A stretch of 5,624 bases of DNA, taken from JAEXNA01 sp050486105. Its GTDB lineage: Bacteria > Vulcanimicrobiota > Xenobia > Xenobiales > JADMJV01. Location: positions 1 to 5,624 of the forward strand of contig JBJHCR010000390.1 in the NCBI GenBank assembly GCA_050486105.1. The letters run 5' to 3'. Below are positions 5,490 through 5,624 of the stretch, piece by piece; position 1 is the first letter of the stretch; every line of letters starts with the position of its first letter. A program made the translations under genes and the position numbers. Under the pieces are notes generated by a model. That model searched no databases and had not been told where the DNA came from. It saw only the letters and a list, made by a program, of their open reading frames with translations.

Positions 5490-5496
5490 TGTGACA
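5481..5496. repeat. Perfect inverted repeat across the operon's last stop codon
   Basis: TGTCAC (5481-5486) and GTGACA (5491-5496) are exact inverted repeats separated by TAAT, which contains the stop codon TAA. As RNA this is a 6-bp stem with a 4-nt loop. No T-run follows, so it is not a standard intrinsic terminator. It could mark an mRNA 3' end or be a binding site for a dimeric regulator. Confidence 0.45.
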
Positions 5497-5624
5497 GCAC
5501 TAGGAGGCTGGCCGGAAACCCTCTCAAACTGAAATCGCCCCTACTCACAGTCATGCACAGCGCTCCTCATTCGAAATACAACTAGGTATTACGGGCTTCG
5601 GAGCACTGCACCTTACTGCAAGTA
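5490..5624. other. Intergenic tail with no supported gene
   Basis: Apart from the right arm of the inverted repeat at its start, this 135-nt stretch shows no start codon with a ribosome binding site, no tRNA-like fold and no clear promoter. One minus-strand frame is open from the right edge to a stop at 5551-5553, but its translation does not look like a conserved protein end. Confidence 0.5.

Noticed and set aside
5551..5623. Minus-strand frame open at the right edge, as a possible end of a neighbouring gene
   Set aside because: Only about 24 residues are visible, without any conserved pattern, so a coding call is not supported.

Overview
The window (about 55-60% G+C by eye) is bacterial chromosomal DNA from a lineage I cannot name. 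It has no rRNA, tRNA, phage, insertion-sequence or CRISPR signature. Promoters and ribosome binding sites look like ordinary bacterial ones, and at least three starts appear to be GTG or TTG.

Region 1 (3-734, +) is the 3' part of an exodeoxyribonuclease III gene; its first dozen or so codons lie before the window. Region 2 (751-1452, +) is a compact toxin-antitoxin module. A near-consensus sigma-70 promoter is embedded in TGAC/GTCA operator half-sites and drives a Phd/YefM-type antitoxin, which overlaps by 11 nt a VapC-type PIN-domain ribonuclease. The promoter geometry predicts an essentially leaderless antitoxin mRNA. Region 3 (1453-1559) is the gap between convergent genes and holds a 12-bp palindrome and a larger bulged hairpin.

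Region 4 (1560-2609, -) encodes a cytoplasmic TPR domain, one transmembrane helix and a C-terminal extracytoplasmic domain of uncertain (perhaps BamE-like) fold. It is divergent from region 5. Region 5 (2718-5489, +) is a probable three-gene operon: a short acyl-CoA-dehydrogenase-like protein with no recognisable catalytic Glu; a 452-residue protein with a two-copy N-terminal motif, a histidine-rich segment and glycine/alanine-rich hydrophobic segments; and a small acidic protein of unknown function starting right after it. The last 135 nt hold no convincing gene.

The ordinary parts are the DNA-repair gene and the toxin-antitoxin pair. The least explained part is the 3805-5489 gene pair, whose modular architecture I do not recognise and which is the best candidate for something undescribed. 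Any function proposed for it here is inference.
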